Shown: positions 35,043-44,452 of the stretch, piece by piece | Position numbering within the stretch: the first letter of the stretch is position 1 | Layout: each line of letters opens with the position of its first letter | Source: Trissonchulus latispiculum | Lineage: Eukaryota; Nematoda; Enoplea; Enoplida; Ironidae | Direction of reading: 5' to 3' | Assembly (NCBI GenBank): GCA_030248195.1 | Contig: JASAND010028258.1 | Span: 1-64,000 of the forward strand | DNA: 64,000 bases | Translations under genes and position numbers: made by a program | The notes under the pieces: model-generated | What the model was told of the DNA's origin: nothing | Seen by the model: the letters and a program-made list of their open reading frames with translations, nothing else | The model's database searches: none

Positions 35043-35195
35043 AATTCCTATTTGTGCATATAAACCAATCATCACTCAGACCAAAGCAAGAGACAAATAA
35101 CCTGAAGCCATAGGCGAGTTTAAAAACTCTTACTGCGCGCTTATAAACCATAGTCTACATGAGATGGTATATATGTAATAAAACTGAAAACTTAC
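35043..35195 (-). other. Kinase intron start and array boundary
   Basis: Unique-looking sequence between the last kinase donor site (GTAAGT, just below 35196) and the final rear hairpin of the array. It starts with AATAAAATTCC. No exon seen. Confidence 0.5.
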
Positions 35196-36524
35196 AGCAG
35201 ATTATACTCGCTAAGATCTGCATGAACCAGCTTACAATCCCGAAACATCCGACGCATATAATCTGTAACTTCTTTATACAATCTTTCAGCATCCGCTTCA
35301 GATATCACCGCATCTTTCATCAAAGGAGCTGGCCTGTCAAAAAATAACAAAATAAACCAAAGGATAAAAATCACAACAAAGTACGTATGTCAATATGACA
35401 GCGCTGACGTAAATTTACAGACTGAAACAACACATTACAGGCAAATCAATGGAAAGCCTTTTACAGGTTGGTAGCCAATTTTACAACGAATTGTATGTAC
35501 AGTCTCTAGCAGTCCCACTTCTCAGTTGAATCAAAACAATAAAACATGATTACTACTAAGAGTATATACATAATAACTAAGAGCGTGACGCTTGTCACAC
35601 TTTTAGTTATTATGTACTCTTGTTATTACCAATCATTGGCGCCAATAAAATCCATAACTAAGACGTGGCCTTTCAAAACATGAGGCTGAGGACACGGAAG
35701 ACCAGCTTGATAAATCCTACATACAAAAAAGAAGATAGTAACTTATGCAACTCTTCATAAAAAGGCAGAGTAAAACTGCATTGAGCAAATATCATTTTCA
35801 ATACAATAAACTAAGTACAAAATCCCACATAACTTTAATTTAAATTAAATTAAAGTTCGTCTACTGAATTAATATAGCATGAATATATTTTATTTATTGT
35901 CACTTATATTTTCGCACACCGATTTTGATTTTGTTATTTTGTTTATAAATTATTAAAATTTGGGTAATCTAACCTGGATAAGTTTCTCATTTCTTTTTCA
36001 GCCCATAGCTGGACCATCTTCCGAGGGTTCCGTTTGCAATAGCCGTGACGAAACCTACAAAGTAATGCTAATTGAGATTCAAGATCACCTTCAACTATGT
36101 TCTTTAGAATTTCCAGCTTAGACTTGTCCATGGCAATTTACAGCAAACGTTGACTTAACGTTACCAAAACTACAATCAATCATGTACAAAACAATGTGCT
36201 GTAGAAGAGCACAAACAAAACAGCCTAATAAATGATACCAGGAAGAACTTGTAACGACAGTAAACAGTTAGTACTTACCGAAATTCACCGGATACATATC
36301 TATCCCTATCCTTAAAGGTCAGGATACTGGTCTTGTAAATTTTGACAGCACGAGAGCCATGCTGCGATGAGGCATGATATACGTTGGCTTCTTTTCCAGT
36401 GGAAATGCACCCGTTCACCTCAGAAATCACACCAGTGGACAATAGCTTAAACAGGATCATCCGCGTTCTCGGATCCAAGACCTGCTCAACGGTAGCACGA
36501 TCTCCCTTATCCTTAATCCGTCGT
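35196..36524 (-). CDS. RIOK1: RIO1-type atypical protein kinase gene, four internal exons; 3' end missing
   Basis: RIO1 is an atypical kinase/ATPase needed for late 18S rRNA maturation of cytoplasmic pre-40S ribosomes. Exons in coding order: 36279-36524 ([11 protein letters not shown], nucleotide loop [29 protein letters not shown]), 35974-36054 ([18 protein letters not shown]), 35630-35716 (QAGLPCPQP, hinge VLVMDFIG) and 35196-35333 (catalytic loop HADLSEYN). Each junction has GT/AG sites (for example donors GTAAGT after 36279 and after 35196) and codon phase is kept across all three introns (224, 257 and 296 bp). The exon after [10 protein letters not shown], which should carry the metal-binding IDVSQ segment, is not found before the repeat array begins 150 bp away. 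N-terminal exons are also not visible upstream. Either the intron holds the 29 kb array and the gypsy element, or the gene is truncated. Confidence 0.88.
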
Positions 36525-37179
36525 CTAAACCAACAAAACACTGACAGTAACTAACAACGGCAAGTATAGAGAAAGTTAGTCAAAACAGCTGCCAGTCCAC
36601 GAATCCAAGAATACTGGCTTACTTCTACTGGGGGGGGGGTGGGGGTGGGGCACCCCCGTTCCGGCGACCTCCCCCCCCCCCCCCCCCCCCCATTCGAGGG
36701 CCCCCATGAAAAGCCCCCTCCATAAATTCCGACCTCCCCCCCCATAACCCCAAAAATTGCCATTTTTTGCCATTTTTAGCCAAAATTTTCAAAAATTTTT
36801 CCGGCTTCGCCGGATTTTTACCTAAATTTCCACTATTTTAGCTTAAAAACATCCAAAATTAGCTATTTTTTAGCGATTTTTAGCATTTTTACGCAAAAAA
36901 AACCTAAAAATTTGTCAAAAAATATGCCCCCCCACTTTCGGTGACCTTCCCCCCATCGATGGCTTCGTCGAGCCCCCCCCCCATATCGCCCCCCCCATAA
37001 ATTTTGGCCTAGAAGTAAGCCAGGAATATATGCTAAGAAACTTAAAGTCAAACCAAAGTAGCTAAAAAATGGGCGTTCTGGCGCAGGAGCCAAAGTCTAG
37101 GGGATTGTTATTGATTGCGATGAATAACCGTTTCGGCCCCCGCCACAGGGCCTCGTCAGACGGCTAGGCAACCGTTACG
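36525..37179. other. Upstream kinase intron/flank with long C and G tracts
   Basis: Contains a G10 tract followed by a run of about 22 C (about 36631-36692) and other C7-C9 runs, with the motif CCGGCTTCGCCGG near 36801. Same family as the C/G-tract repeats at 54.5-59.5 kb. No exon recognised. Confidence 0.55.
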
Positions 37180-37370
37180 GTTTTTTCTCTTTTCTTTATT
37201 TTTTCAACACATGACACATATTACAAACATCAGATATATTACTAAAAGCATCACATTTATTAGGTAACCCCGCAATAAAAAGATTCATATTATGAAATAG
37301 CCTAATGTACCACAATAAGCCTAATATGACTAATCATTCCACTATAAGTTTCAAACTCAACTGAGAATCG

Positions 37371-37432
37371 AACAACCACTTGGTTTAATCTAGTTTAAAA
37401 AGCAGCGCCTTAGCCCACTCGGCCATCGCCCC
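37371..37432 (-). other. tRNA-Leu/Ser-like segment (left arm)
   Basis: Reads GGGGCGATGGCCGAGTGGGC on the minus strand, with a good RNA polymerase III A box (TGGCCGAGTGG) and a B-box-like TGTTCGATTCT. The 3' acceptor strand does not pair with the 5' end, so this is a tRNA-derived relic and not a working tRNA. Confidence 0.5.
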
Positions 37433-37636
37433 TTAGTTATAATATAGCCAAAGCAGCTATATATAAGCTTCCAGCTTAGCCTAACGCATAACTCTAGCTG
37501 TCACTTTATGTCAGTATGTGCTTCTCTTTAGCTGACGCTCGGATAACTGGTTTTCACTGTATTAGTCACAGCTTGAATAGTGCAACTTCAAGTCAAATGT
37601 TTACACAATGTAAGCACATAAATTCCACCTACGTAA

Positions 37637-37705
37637 GGCTTACATAGTGCTTACTTTAATGCTTACACAGTGCTTACATTTAGGCTTACATAATGCTTAC
37701 ACACA
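37637..37705. repeat. Short GCTTACA tandem repeats
   Basis: Six GCTTAC-containing units with irregular 11-18 bp spacing. The right arm has a shorter inverted counterpart near 39450-39520. Confidence 0.6.
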
Positions 37706-37756
37706 AGTACACTTATAACAATGGAGCTGATAGTGTTATTGTTATTTAGCATATCT

Positions 37757-38335
37757 TCACTCTGCTTCTTCTTCGTCGTCTTTAATGTCGCTGAGATTGT
37801 CAAGTATATAAATGTCGATAGCTTTATTCTTTTGAATAGCGAGTTTGTAAGCATCCGTGGTGTCAATACCTTTGTCTTCCTGAATTAAATCCTTCTTATC
37901 ACGTATCTCCTTTATAATTGGGTCCTTTCCAAAGGAAATGAGCTGTGAAAATTTGTTTAATAACAGTTCATTAAGTGTTTGCCTAATGCGAGGTCTCAAA
38001 TCTGCGAAAGCTTCCTGACTAGCACCTCTAGAATCATAGCCATCTTCTTTGTATTCTCTTTGAAGCCTTCGGAATTTGGAACTATGTTTAGTCAGGGCTT
38101 CTTCTCTTAAATCATCCCAAAATGACCCTAACGCTTCAGTTTCCACTTCCATTTCACTTGACCCATCAGACCCTTGATCAGATATATTATCACTGCTCTC
38201 GCTATCTGTAGTATAATCTTCATTGTCTTCACGATTTAGTTTATGAGCCTCAAGCCTATGACGATGCAGGCTTTGGCGATGAGAATAGGTCTTCATACAA
38301 ACTGTACACTGATACATTATGATACTATGGAGCAT
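37757..38335 (-). CDS. C2H2 zinc-finger protein of the inverted-repeat element, 192 residues
   Basis: Open reading frame in the left arm. Residues about 8-31 form one classical C2H2 finger (CTVC, then HRHRLEAH). An acidic Ser/Asp/Glu stretch follows (about 38-70), then a charged helical region (EEALTKHSSKFRRLQREY and beyond) ending in DDEEEAE. There is no transposase catalytic motif. The ATG at 38335 follows the CTTTCCAGTTGG repeats; a second ATG seven codons later also precedes the finger. The right arm holds a decayed copy (about 38855-39370, plus strand) aligned from the same finger, so the ORF belongs to the repeat. It could be a DNA-binding accessory protein of a mobile element. Function unknown. 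Confidence 0.5.
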   Translation of the reverse strand: MLHSIIMYQCTVCMKTYSHRQSLHRHRLEAHKLNREDNEDYTTDSESSDNISDQGSDGSSEMEVETEALGSFWDDLREEALTKHSSKFRRLQREYKEDGYDSRGASQEAFADLRPRIRQTLNELLLNKFSQLISFGKDPIIKEIRDKKDLIQEDKGIDTTDAYKLAIQKNKAIDIYILDNLSDIKDDEEEAE

Positions 38336-38408
38336 GAATCTGCAGCCTTTTTATTAATTCTTTGACTTACGTCAGCACACACAAAATGCTTTCATTCTAC
38401 TATGCGAT

Positions 38409-38492
38409 GCTTGCTTTCCAGTTGACCAGCGCTTACTTTCCAGTTGGTCAGCGCTTACTTTCCAGTTGGTCAGCGCTTACTTTCAATTGGTA
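38409..38492. repeat. 22-bp tandem repeat, about 3.8 copies
   Basis: Unit GCGCTTACTTTCCAGTTGGT plus CA, next to the zinc-finger ORF start. The opposite arm has only degenerate copies. Confidence 0.8.
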
Positions 38493-38854
38493 AGTATTTA
38501 ATGAAATATTTGCTTCCTGCTGATGTAATCAATATAGATATATAGTAAGGATACACAGACAGAAAACGTACACACATGTATGTGTGTAAGTTTAGTGTTT
38601 TCTGAAAAAACGTTTTCTGTCTGTGTATCCTTACTATATATCTATATTGATTACATTAGCAGGAAGCAAATATTTCATTAAATACCTACCAATTGAAAAT
38701 GAGCGCTATCAACTGGAAAGCTTGACAAGCTGTGACCAACTTCGAAATGTAGTCAACTGGAAAAGCATCGCATAGTAGAATGAAGCATTTTGTGTGTGCT
38801 GACGCCAAGTCAAAGAATAATAAAAGGCTGCAGACTCATGCTCCATAGTATCAT

Positions 38855-39370
38855 AATGTATCAGTGTGCAGTATGTAGACCTATTCTCATCGTCAAAGCC
38901 TCGTAAACTTGGCAACCATAAACTAGATTGTGATGAATTGGCCGTGGTGCGGAGAGCGATAATGTATCTGGTCAGGGGTCTGATGGGTCAAAGTGAAAAT
39001 GGAAGTGGGAAACTGAAGCGTTAGGGTTTTGGGATGATTTAAGAGAAGCCTGACTAAACATAGTTCCAAATTCCGAAAACTTCAAAGAGAATACAAAGAT
39101 AACGTAATTGCCCGTCAGAGGTCAGTCGGAAAACTTTTCACCCCTCCTCGATTGGCACCAAGGCACTTTAATGAACTTATTTATTAAACTGATTCCTTTC
39201 ACCGCTCGACAATTGAATAAAGTTGAGAACACGTGATAAGAAGGATTTGAGATTCCAGGAAGACAAAACGTACCACGAGATTCTTGCAAACTCAAATATT
39301 CAAAGCTATAGACATTTTAACTGACATATCTCAGCATTGACCAAGACGATGGTGAAGATGTAGCTAAATG
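38855..39370 (+). pseudogene. Decayed copy of the zinc-finger ORF in the right arm
   Basis: Aligns in inverted orientation with 37757-38335 (starts TATCAGTGTGCAGTATGTAG, the finger's YQC-VC region; later GATGATTTAAGAGAAGCCT), with stops and indels. Confidence 0.6.
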
Positions 39371-39672
39371 TATACTAAACACTACATCACAATAGCCAAG
39401 CTCCATTGTTACCAGTCCTTGTCAGTAATAAGCATTATGTCGAAGCCTGATATATGTAAGCACTGTGTAAGCCATTAAAAGTATGCACTATGTAAAGCCT
39501 TACATGTAGGTGGAATTTATGTGCCCCTTTGTGATAAACGATTTGACTTGAAGTTGCACTATTCAAGCTTGTGATTATGCAGTGAGTATCCCAGCGTCCC
39601 ATGCGCTAGAGTTGCATGCGTTAGGCATTGAGCTGCAAACTTGCCGTATAATAGCAGCTATATATGCAACTA

Positions 39673-39747
39673 GAGGGCGATATGGCCGAGTGAGCAAGAC
39701 GCCTTTTTTAAGCTTTAGATTAAACCAAGTGGTTGTTCGACTCCCAG
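39673..39747 (+). other. tRNA-Leu/Ser-like segment (right arm)
   Basis: Inverted counterpart of 37371-37432: A box TGGCCGAGTG and B-box-like TGTTCGACTCC. Also relic-like. Confidence 0.45.
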
Positions 39748-39905
39748 TTGAGTTTTGAGCACCTTTAGTGGAGATGATTAGTCATGTAGGCTTATTGTGG
39801 TATCGTCAAGACCCCACTTCCTAATATGAATCTTTTTGCGGGAACTTAATAAATGTGACTTTTAGTAGTATATCTGTTGTTTGTTGTGTCCGTTGAAAAA
39901 TAGAA

Positions 39906-40205
39906 AATGAAAAACCACTTGCCGGTATGCTGATGCTGGTTGGTGATTCACCACAATCAATGAGTAGCCTCCAAATTTCGCTCTGACGCATTTTAGCTAC
40001 TAACCAATCTTATTCAGCAACTAGTTCCACGATAGCTCCAGAAGCAGAATAAAGACGGTTTGACTTTGAGTGTCCATATTTTGATTGTCATGGCATTATC
40101 ATTATCACCTGTTATAACAGCACTTAACTTGAAATTAAAAAAAAGATCAGCATCATAAGATCTGATCCATCGCATACTATACTGCGAGCAGGTACTGCAG
40201 AAAAC
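39906..40205. other. Unassigned flank
   Basis: Nothing recognised apart from possible upstream sequence of the small ORF at 40206. Confidence 0.3.
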
Positions 40206-40583
40206 ATGGAAGTAGTCGTTTCCATTTCGATCGGTTTCGCCCTGTTAATTTTAGGACTCTGTTGCATTTGCTGTATTCTGACAAGATGCTGTTTTTGCTG
40301 CTGCAGGGATCGACAACGACCAACTGCAAAAATTACCGGAAAGAAAACGGTCTTATCCAGTAAGCCGGATCAAATAGGATTCGCTAGCGAGAGCAACAAG
40401 ATGACAACAACAAAAACGGTTTCCCAGCAAGAGCAAAGGATAAAAAGCGACACAATTTCAGCAGGAACCGGAAAAGAAGTGGAATCAGAAGGACTTCCTG
40501 GCAGTACTGAGAAACAACCTACATCACCAACGGTGGTGCAAGCAAATCAAGATAAAAGAAGAGAAGAAGATCGGAGCAAATAA
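40206..40583 (+). CDS. Possible small single-pass membrane protein, 125 residues
   Basis: Residues 4-26 form a strong hydrophobic segment (VVSISIGFALLILGLCCICC), followed by a cysteine-rich juxtamembrane stretch (CCFCCC) that could be palmitoylated. A basic patch and a hydrophilic Ser/Thr/Glu-rich tail of about 90 residues follow. The composition is protein-like, with an N-out/C-in single-pass topology likely. No known domain recognised. It is one intact exon followed by purine-rich, A-rich sequence, so it may be a real small gene, a last exon or a retrocopy. It does not belong to the LINE, which is on the other strand. Confidence 0.35.
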   Translation: MEVVVSISIGFALLILGLCCICCILTRCCFCCCRDRQRPTAKITGKKTVLSSKPDQIGFASESNKMTTTKTVSQQEQRIKSDTISAGTGKEVESEGLPGSTEKQPTSPTVVQANQDKRREEDRSK

Positions 40584-40866
40584 AGGAAGAGGAGAATTAT
40601 AATCGATGATAAGGAGGGAATGAAGAAAATAAAATGAATCGAGAGGGGAGAGATCAGGAAGTTCGATAGGAGTATAATTCCACAGGGAGGAATCAGAGAA
40701 GAGGGAAGAAAGAAAGGAAAAATAGAAAATACCGAGTTAAATTTAAGATAGAAAAAGGAAAGAAAAGAGATAAAAAGGAAAAGAAAAAAAAGAAAAAAAA
40801 AAGAAAAAAAAAAAAAAAAAAATAAAAAAAAAAAAAAAAACCAAATAAGAAGAAAATGCTTCTTCT
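40584..40866 (+). repeat. Purine-rich to poly-A low-complexity tract
   Basis: GA-rich sequence grading into long A runs (about 40770-40840). It abuts the 3' side of the LINE but is T-rich in LINE orientation, so it is not the LINE's poly-A tail. Confidence 0.7.
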
Positions 40867-41775
40867 TCATCTTCCCGGACCGTCGTGAGCAGGCTCAATG
40901 CGGTTGGACCAAGTAGAGTCGGCCCACATCCCGGAGACAGGCAAGGTCCTTGGAGGAACCGAGGATGTCAAGCCTGGGCCGGGACCCGAAGTGCAGTTGT
41001 CTGGCGCCCCTGTAAGCAGGGCAGTGGAGTAATAGGGAGGCAGGTCGTCTTCCGGAGCTGAGCAGTCAGAGCAGGCGGGGGACGGAGAGATGCCCATCCT
41101 GTACCTCTGCTTGGCCAGCAGGAGGGAGTGACCATTATATATATATCTCAATTGTGAAAGAGTCACCCGCTCCTTCCTGCTGAGGCATTGCTCCAGTTCC
41201 AGCGAAACAGGTTTATTCCCGTCGAATGTTCCATTTGTATCGTCGGCCTTATAAAACCGCATGCATTCTTCACGGGTATATCTTTTAACGGCGGCTTTGG
41301 CGGTGGTATAGTCCAACTCCACGTTTTCCTGCTCCATTTGAGTTCCCAATTTAGCAGCAGTGTCAGCTGCTTCGTTGCCAGCAACATCGATGTGACTGGG
41401 AGTCCACTGAACCGTGACATGGACCCCAATCTTCTCCAAGTCTGCTAGTAGCTTCCATATACGGATGGCCGTTGGTGTACTCGCGGATTGGCAGCCAGCT
41501 TTGAGATTACCGGCAAGGGACAACGAGTCAGTACATACCCTGGCCTCTCTGAAGAGGCCTCCGTTCTCGGTTGCTGCTGCGGCAGCAGCAGCACCAGCCA
41601 CATCAGCAGCAAAGTGAGCTTGCGCCCAGCTGAGAGCCTCCCGGAAAGCAATTTGCTCCGCTCTGAAGCTGGAGTGCAGGGGACTAGCGGGGACAGTAAT
41701 TTGGTGCATTAGCGTACCTCGACTCCCGTCATACACTACTGCACCGAAACCTCCGGCCTGATTGGCATCTTTCAT
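40867..41775 (-). pseudogene. LINE RNase H domain and C-terminal tail
   Basis: RNase H motifs in order: GGFGAVVYDG (the first Asp, in IWTD, is in a neighbouring frame just upstream), Glu in FRAEQIAFREAL, Asp in VCTDSLSL, and AGNEAADTAAK with WTPSHIDV before it. The tail CSDCSAPEDD resembles the zinc-knuckle-like end of such elements, but the expected final His/Cys are degenerate (DDLPPYY). Confidence 0.85.
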
Positions 41776-41885
41776 CTGTCCAAATCAGCAGATCGGCAGA
41801 TGGAAGCTTCGCCAAGGCGGCAAGGGTGAGTTGCATTAGCTGATGCGGCAGTAGATCTTTCTTTCTTGAGCTGTTGAGACCAATG

Positions 41886-43815
41886 TCAGTATGTACTGTG
41901 ACATTGCCAGACAAGTTCCATGGTGGGATAGACAGAAGACAGAGCGGCTCTCTTTGATGCCTGGAAAGACCAGCTGCTAGAGACTTGCCGACCCATAACT
42001 CTCCAGGAGTTCTGACTTGGGAGACGTTGATTGACCGACCGCAGGCACGCCTCAGATCTGGGATTATCTGCCGGCAGTCTGATTGATTTTTCATATCCAA
42101 TTCCAACCAGTTCCTTGGCTCGCAGGTGTAGAGGAATTAGATTGGCCTCCAGTCTAACGTATCCGGCAGGAGTCCCCGGAAGGCATCCAGTGATTCGCCG
42201 GGCTGCCTGGTTTTGTATAGTTTCCAGCTTCTCAGCGCTGGTCTTGGAGACTGAGGGATACCACGCAGACATAGCATATTCCATTAGGGACCTTATGTAG
42301 GAGATGAACAGAATCCTTAGATCTTCTTTTCCAGGTCCCCATTTGCGGCCAGCCAAGGCACTAAGAATGGCAAGCCTCGGTCGAGTCCTGTGCTTCAGTT
42401 TCAGGCAGTTAGGAGCGAAACAGAGCTTCCAGTCGAAGGTGACTCCCAAGAAAGATGGATTTGGATCATAGGGTATGGGCCTGCCAAAGAGCAGCAGCGT
42501 CGGTCGATAGCTGGACTGTTTATTGTGTGTGGTGAAGATACAGGCTTGGCACTTTTCCACGTTGATTTCTAGGCCCCATTTCGTTGACCAGTCAGCAATC
42601 TGATTGAGTGCAAGCTTGTAGCTTCTCTTCTGCTTCCTGGATGTTGGAGTCCAGGAGGACCAGATGGCGAGATCATCTGCATAGATGCTTCCTTCAACAC
42701 CATCCGGTAGGCCCTCCAATATATCGTTTATGAAGACAATGAAGAGGAGAGGCGCAAGCACTGATCCTTGTGGGACGCCTTGATGGATTATTTTCCACCT
42801 GCTGAATCTTCCACCCAGTTTGACCCGGGCCTTTCGGTCCGAGAGGAAAGCCTTGATCCAACGAATACAGCAGTTAGGGACATTTAGCTCCAGCAATTTC
42901 TGATAGAGGCCGTCTTGAGATATGGTGTCAAAGGCTTTAGAGAAATCGATCAGGGCCATAGCTGTCCGCTTGGCCGGAGGCTTCTGCCGAAAGCCATCCG
43001 CTACTGACTGAATTATCCTGGCTACCTGATCTTCGGTTCCACGGAGTTGACGGTAGCCGGCCTGCAGCGGTGACAGTCGTCCTTCTGATTCGAGCACATA
43101 CTGTAGTCGGGCCTTGATTACAGATTCCACCAGTTTAGCCATGCAGCTGGTGAGACTAACCGGTCTGTAGGATGCCAGTTGATGCGCTGGTTTTCCCTTC
43201 TTCAGGATTGGAACAATGTTTGCCCTTCTCCAGCTGGTCGGTACTTCGCCGGAGATCCAAGAGATATTGATAATTTTCAGAAGGTACTGTTTGCCCGCTG
43301 CTGGTAGTTGCTGGAGTAATTCGTTGCTGATATCGTCTGGTCCAATTCCTTTCCCCTTTTTCAGCTTCCGCAAGGCCAGATCCAGCTCCGTTTCTGTGAA
43401 GCGTTGGCATAGCAGAGAGGACTGATCTTGGCATTGGCAGTTCCTTCTTAGCTGATTCCGGATTCGGTTTCTGTTCTTTATTTGCTGAGAGGACAGCCTC
43501 CTGTAGCTGACCCGGGCGTAGTGCCTCATGAAGGCTTCTGCTTTTTGGCCAGTACAGCTGATGACTCTTCCATTCTCTTCAATAGCAGCACTGGATTGAG
43601 TTCCTTTCTTGCCATCGATAGAATGAATTACAGACCAAACCTGTTTAGGATCTGTTCTGACACTGAGTTTGTCTGCAAATCTTTGCCAAGATTCCTGCTT
43701 CAGCCTGTTTATCAGATCCAGAGCGTCTCTTCTTGCCGCCAGGAGCTTCTCTTTGCATGTTCGGATTGCCTGTTCTGCCTCCGGGCACCACCAGGGTACC
43801 GGCTGATTAACTTTT
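41886..43815 (-). pseudogene. LINE reverse transcriptase domain
   Basis: Open frame extending upstream of the ATG at 43529 to about 43815, through WWCPEAEQAIRTCKEKLL and KQVWSVIHSIDGKKG. RT motifs: SYRPVSLTSCMAKLVE, ALIDFSKAFDTIS (catalytic Asp), GVPQGSVLAPLLFIVFINDI and YADDLAIWSS (YADD catalytic box), then thumb with FLGVTFDWKL. It primes cDNA synthesis at nicked target DNA. The frame is lost before RNase H. Confidence 0.9.
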
Positions 43816-44193
43816 CCTTTCGGGACTGAGCGTTTGGCTGCAGAGATGATGCATCTGTTGAACCATTTTACTGATTTGTGGACTCCGACTGTGGCAGGGC
43901 AGGGAGCGTTCTGAAGGCATCTGTTTATTTTCGCCTGATAGGCACTCCAGTCCCGCTTTTCTGTAGCAGGGCTCCGGAGCGCGGCTTAGCGGAGCATCAT
44001 CCACTCGTTTGGGTAGGTTCTTCAGCTGGATTAGTAGTGGCAGATGATCTGACAGCGTATTCTGCAGCGGCCTCCAGGAGAGGCAATTCACCTTGGAGCT
44101 GTGGCAGATGGTCAAATCCGGAGATGTGCCACGCTCCGCTGCAGTTACTGGTGGTCTGGTGACTTCCCCGCTGTTCAGTGTGTCAATTGTCAA
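43807..44193 (-). pseudogene. C-terminal fragment of LINE endonuclease
   Basis: TSPDLTICHSS followed by TLSDHLPLLIQL, the SDH motif at the end of the exonuclease-endonuclease-phosphatase fold. The N-terminal catalytic residues are absent, marking the 5' truncation at about 44193. Confidence 0.75.
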
Positions 44194-44452
44194 GTGTCAA
44201 TTCAATAGCCCCATCTCGACATTTTTCGCATTGTCTGAATAAACCTGGCCTAGGATGTGAAATTCGCTAAATAATATGTATATATACCTGTTGTTGTCCA
44301 CGCTGCGATCATGCTCAATAAGAGTGTTTATGACTGAATGTGAAACAGCAGGTCCTTCATACTTATCTGGAACCAATAATGTCCAGTACAGTCAAGCTGA
44401 AAATTTTTGATTTGATTTGGATTTGAAAAATTGTGATTCTAATGCGAACTAC
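44194..44452. other. Unassigned AT-rich spacer
   Basis: Nothing recognised. Confidence 0.3.

Larger units (their letters stand above)
37180..39905. mobile_element. Large inverted-repeat (palindromic) element
   Basis: Left arm about 37180-38568 and right arm about 38611-39905 are inverted copies around a 42-bp centre. The innermost 84 bp (38485-38568 and 38611-38694) are nearly perfect; outer parts are diverged with indels. Each arm carries, from centre outward: a CTTTCCAGTTGG repeat zone, a C2H2 zinc-finger ORF (intact on the left, decayed on the right), GCTTACA-type short repeats and a tRNA-like segment. No clear target duplication was found. It may be a foldback element or an inverted duplication of a single-arm element. 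Confidence 0.75.
40867..44193 (-). mobile_element. LINE retrotransposon, 5'-truncated, with RNase H
   Basis: Minus-strand order: end of an apurinic-type endonuclease (43807-44193), reverse transcriptase (41886-about 43815), RNase H (40867-41775). A terminal RNase H behind RT is typical of the I/LOA/R1-related groups of non-LTR elements. Several frame changes separate the parts (near 43810, 41880 and 41770), so the copy is dead or carries indel errors. Upstream ORF1 and the catalytic half of the endonuclease are missing. Confidence 0.88.

Noticed and set aside
5951..35043. Many open frames of 60-170 codons in the array (repeated proteins with FSFSAITFARRISGKC, RALSFEYHIDHF or LLLLLL/YYYYY-like stretches)
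   Set aside because: They follow the DNA repeats in several frames and both strands, lack shared starts and known domains, and are read straight through microsatellites. They are by-products of the repeats.
5951..35043. CRISPR array or bacterial integron cassettes (same-direction units with hairpins)
   Set aside because: Units are 0.7-1.6 kb, there are no short regular repeats with unique spacers and no cas or integrase genes, and the surroundings are eukaryotic (spliced kinase gene, LTR element, LINE).
35192..35374. Single-exon reading across the kinase region
   Set aside because: The open frame runs into intron sequence; consensus GT/AG sites and phase show the exon is 35196-35333.
37371..37432. 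Functional tRNA gene
   Set aside because: A and B boxes are present but the acceptor ends do not pair and the anticodon arm is poor; called tRNA-like only.
40760..40845. Poly-A run as the LINE tail
   Set aside because: The LINE is on the minus strand, where this run reads as poly-T; it cannot be its 3' tail.
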